This document shows positions 62,983 to 64,000 of a DNA stretch of 64,000 bases, piece after piece (the stretch's first letter is position 1; each line of letters opens with the position of its first letter). This DNA is from JAVJSU01 sp040219275. Its GTDB lineage: Bacteria > Chloroflexota > Anaerolineae > Aggregatilineales > Phototrophicaceae. Under the pieces are notes generated by a model. That model did not search any database. It was not told where the DNA came from and saw nothing but the letters and a program-made list of their open reading frames with translations. Made by a program: the position numbers and the translations under genes. Where the stretch lies: assembly GCA_040219275.1 (NCBI GenBank), contig JAVJSU010000007.1, forward strand, positions 496,001-560,000, read 5' to 3'.

Positions 62983-63375
62983 ATGGCAGATTTTAAATTT
63001 CCTGAAGACCTGAAATATGCTGAATCCGACGAATGGGTGCGTATTGAGGGCGATACGGCGACGCTTGGCATCTCTGATTTTGCACAGGATGCACTGAACG
63101 ATATTGTTTATGTGGAATTGCCGGAAGTTGGCGCAACCTTCGCTAAGGGCGAGTCCTTCGGCAGTGTGGAATCCGTCAAGGCGGCTTCTGATGTGTATAC
63201 ACACGTTGCAGGTGAAGTTATTGCAGTCAACAACGCGCTGGAAGATGAGCCGGAAATCATTAACTCCGATCCTTATGGCGACGGCTGGATCATCAAACTC
63301 AAACTGACGGGCGATCCTGATACCAGTAATTTGATGGATTCCGCCGGTTATGCCGCTTTTTGCGAAGATCGTTAA
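62983..63375 (+). CDS. gcvH: Glycine cleavage system H protein
   Basis: A 130-residue lipoyl carrier that shuttles the aminomethyl group between the P, T and L proteins of glycine cleavage. The start DFKFPEDLKYAESDEWVRIE and the lipoyl motif GSVESVKAASDVY (lipoylated Lys in VESVKAAS) are standard, as is the end. AAGGAGA lies about 9 nt before the ATG at 62983. The gene is preceded by a glycine riboswitch and terminator. gcvT and gcvP are not visible here, and a MOSC gene follows. Regulation by glycine is supported directly by the RNA element. Confidence 0.96.
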   Translation: MADFKFPEDLKYAESDEWVRIEGDTATLGISDFAQDALNDIVYVELPEVGATFAKGESFGSVESVKAASDVYTHVAGEVIAVNNALEDEPEIINSDPYGDGWIIKLKLTGDPDTSNLMDSAGYAAFCEDR

Positions 63376-63406
63376 GCAGTAATCAGTTTTCAGTATGCAC
63401 AATTGT

Positions 63407-63440
63407 GTTATCGCAGATGGTCGAACCCGTCTGCGATAAC
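63407..63440. terminator. Stem-loop after gcvH
   Basis: An 11-bp perfect stem GTTATCGCAGA (63407-63417) / TCTGCGATAAC (63430-63440), 12-nt loop. Only a weak T-rich tail follows, so it may act as a stability element or a Rho-independent terminator of low efficiency. Confidence 0.55.
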
Positions 63441-63488
63441 ATCACTCTAATTTACGGATTCCCGAATTGAGTTTTACAGGACAAAGCT

Positions 63489-64000
63489 ATGGCGCAAATT
63501 GTCTCCATACAGGTAGGGTTGCCGCAGACACACGGAAGCGACGATGCGGAAAATCCGATGGAGCGCACATGGACATCTTCTATCTTTAAATATCCGGTAG
63601 AAGGTGCGGTCTGGATGGGGAAAATCAATATCGACGGCGATAAGCAATCTGATTTGCGCGTTCACGGTGGCGAAGACAAAGCTGTGATGGTTTACGCGTT
63701 GGAACATTACGATTATTGGCGCAACATTTTGCCGGAAATTGAGTGGGTAAATGGTGGCTTCGGCGAAAACCTGACCGTTGATGGTTTGAACGAGGAAACC
63801 GTCTGCATCGGTGATGTCTATGCCATCGGTGAGGCGCTGGTCGAAGTAACGCAAGCCCGCGAACCCTGCTGGAAATTAGCCCGTCGCTGGTTGCTCAAGG
63901 ATTTGACCGCGCTTGTGGATGAAAATGGTTATTCCGGCTGGTATGTTCGCGTTCTCAAAGAAGGCGAAATCAAGGCGGGCATGGAAATGGTTTTAGAAAA
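63489..64000 (+). CDS. MOSC-domain protein (partial, runs off the window)
   Basis: The first 170 residues of a protein that continues past the right edge. It begins MAQIVSIQVGLPQTHG and contains RVHGGEDKAVMVYALEHYDY, GGFGENLTVDGLNE and TQAREPCWKLARRW, the pattern of YiiM-type MOSC proteins, whose Cys (here in EPCWK) is thought to bind a molybdenum cofactor. Family members reduce N-hydroxylated bases or amines. AGG lies 8 nt before the ATG. It is independent of gcvH, with a stem-loop between them. Confidence 0.85.
   Translation, partial: MAQIVSIQVGLPQTHGSDDAENPMERTWTSSIFKYPVEGAVWMGKINIDGDKQSDLRVHGGEDKAVMVYALEHYDYWRNILPEIEWVNGGFGENLTVDGLNEETVCIGDVYAIGEALVEVTQAREPCWKLARRWLLKDLTALVDENGYSGWYVRVLKEGEIKAGMEMVLE

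Noticed and set aside
1..64000. tRNA, rRNA, prophage, plasmid origin or CRISPR-Cas
   Set aside because: No tRNA T-loop or anticodon arm pattern, rRNA sequence, phage structural gene, replication initiator or Cas protein was recognised anywhere in the window by reading.

Overview
The window looks like chromosomal DNA of a Chloroflexota bacterium, probably an Anaerolineae-like or related lineage. This is inferred from gene style rather than from a marker gene. The signs are many secreted proteins with bacterial SH3, LysM, kelch and DUF11 modules, long Thr/Pro linkers of the TPTxT type, Uma2 and DUF4058 proteins, TPR-rich proteins, and a split propionyl-CoA-type carboxylase. No rRNA, tRNA, CRISPR array, plasmid or phage module was seen. 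Coding density is high and both strands are used in short blocks.

Layout. 0-5.5 kb: a trehalose synthase-like GH13 enzyme, a membrane glycosyltransferase, a secreted propeller protein and a SpoIIAA-like protein. 5.6-9.8 kb: an acyl-CoA carboxylase operon (beta subunit, biotin carboxylase, biotin carrier). 9.9-13 kb: a TetR regulator with matching operators in front of itself and of a carotenoid-type oxidoreductase/desaturase pair. 13-19.6 kb: a secreted SH3 protein, a Uma2 protein, and a leftward six-gene operon (LysM, GNAT, CYTH, GNAT, neopullulanase-like GH13, and an 87-residue Ser-x-x repeat protein). 19.6-21.3 kb: an AT-rich dioxygenase-like gene in a sparse region with a transposase remnant. 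21.3-28.5 kb: an MDR dehydrogenase/acyl-CoA dehydrogenase pair, methylmalonyl-CoA epimerase, and two related secreted proteins flanking a TPR protein. 28.5-41.3 kb: O-antigen ligase-like protein, DUF4058, QueG, two kelch/DUF11 surface proteins with LPxTG-like tails, a GT1 glycosyltransferase coupled to a TPR protein, and glutamate dehydrogenase. 41.3-55.3 kb: small signalling proteins, UvrA, DinB-like protein, two winged-helix-like paralogues, a TPR histidine kinase, DUF3048 and PIG-L proteins. 55.3-64 kb: phosphate-binding-like lipoprotein, Tgt, a MurF-alanine racemase fusion, a copper-delivery pair (SCO1 plus tandem PCuAC), a glycine riboswitch in front of gcvH, and a MOSC protein cut by the window end.

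Functional links. The carboxylase, methylmalonyl-CoA epimerase and acyl-CoA dehydrogenase fit acyl/propionyl-CoA metabolism. The two GH13 enzymes fit alpha-glucan/trehalose handling. QueG and Tgt both belong to queuosine modification of tRNA. SCO1 and PCuAC fit CuA assembly of a cytochrome oxidase, so aerobic respiration is likely.

Most unusual item: the 87-residue protein at 15303-15566, in which serine recurs at every third residue for 24 consecutive triplets while its codons vary synonymously. Also notable are a dispersed hairpin repeat with a GTAGGGGC core (four copies), the TetR operator pair, the singlet glycine riboswitch with a visible terminator, the duplicated PCuAC protein with Met-rich inserts, and the LPxTG-like tails.
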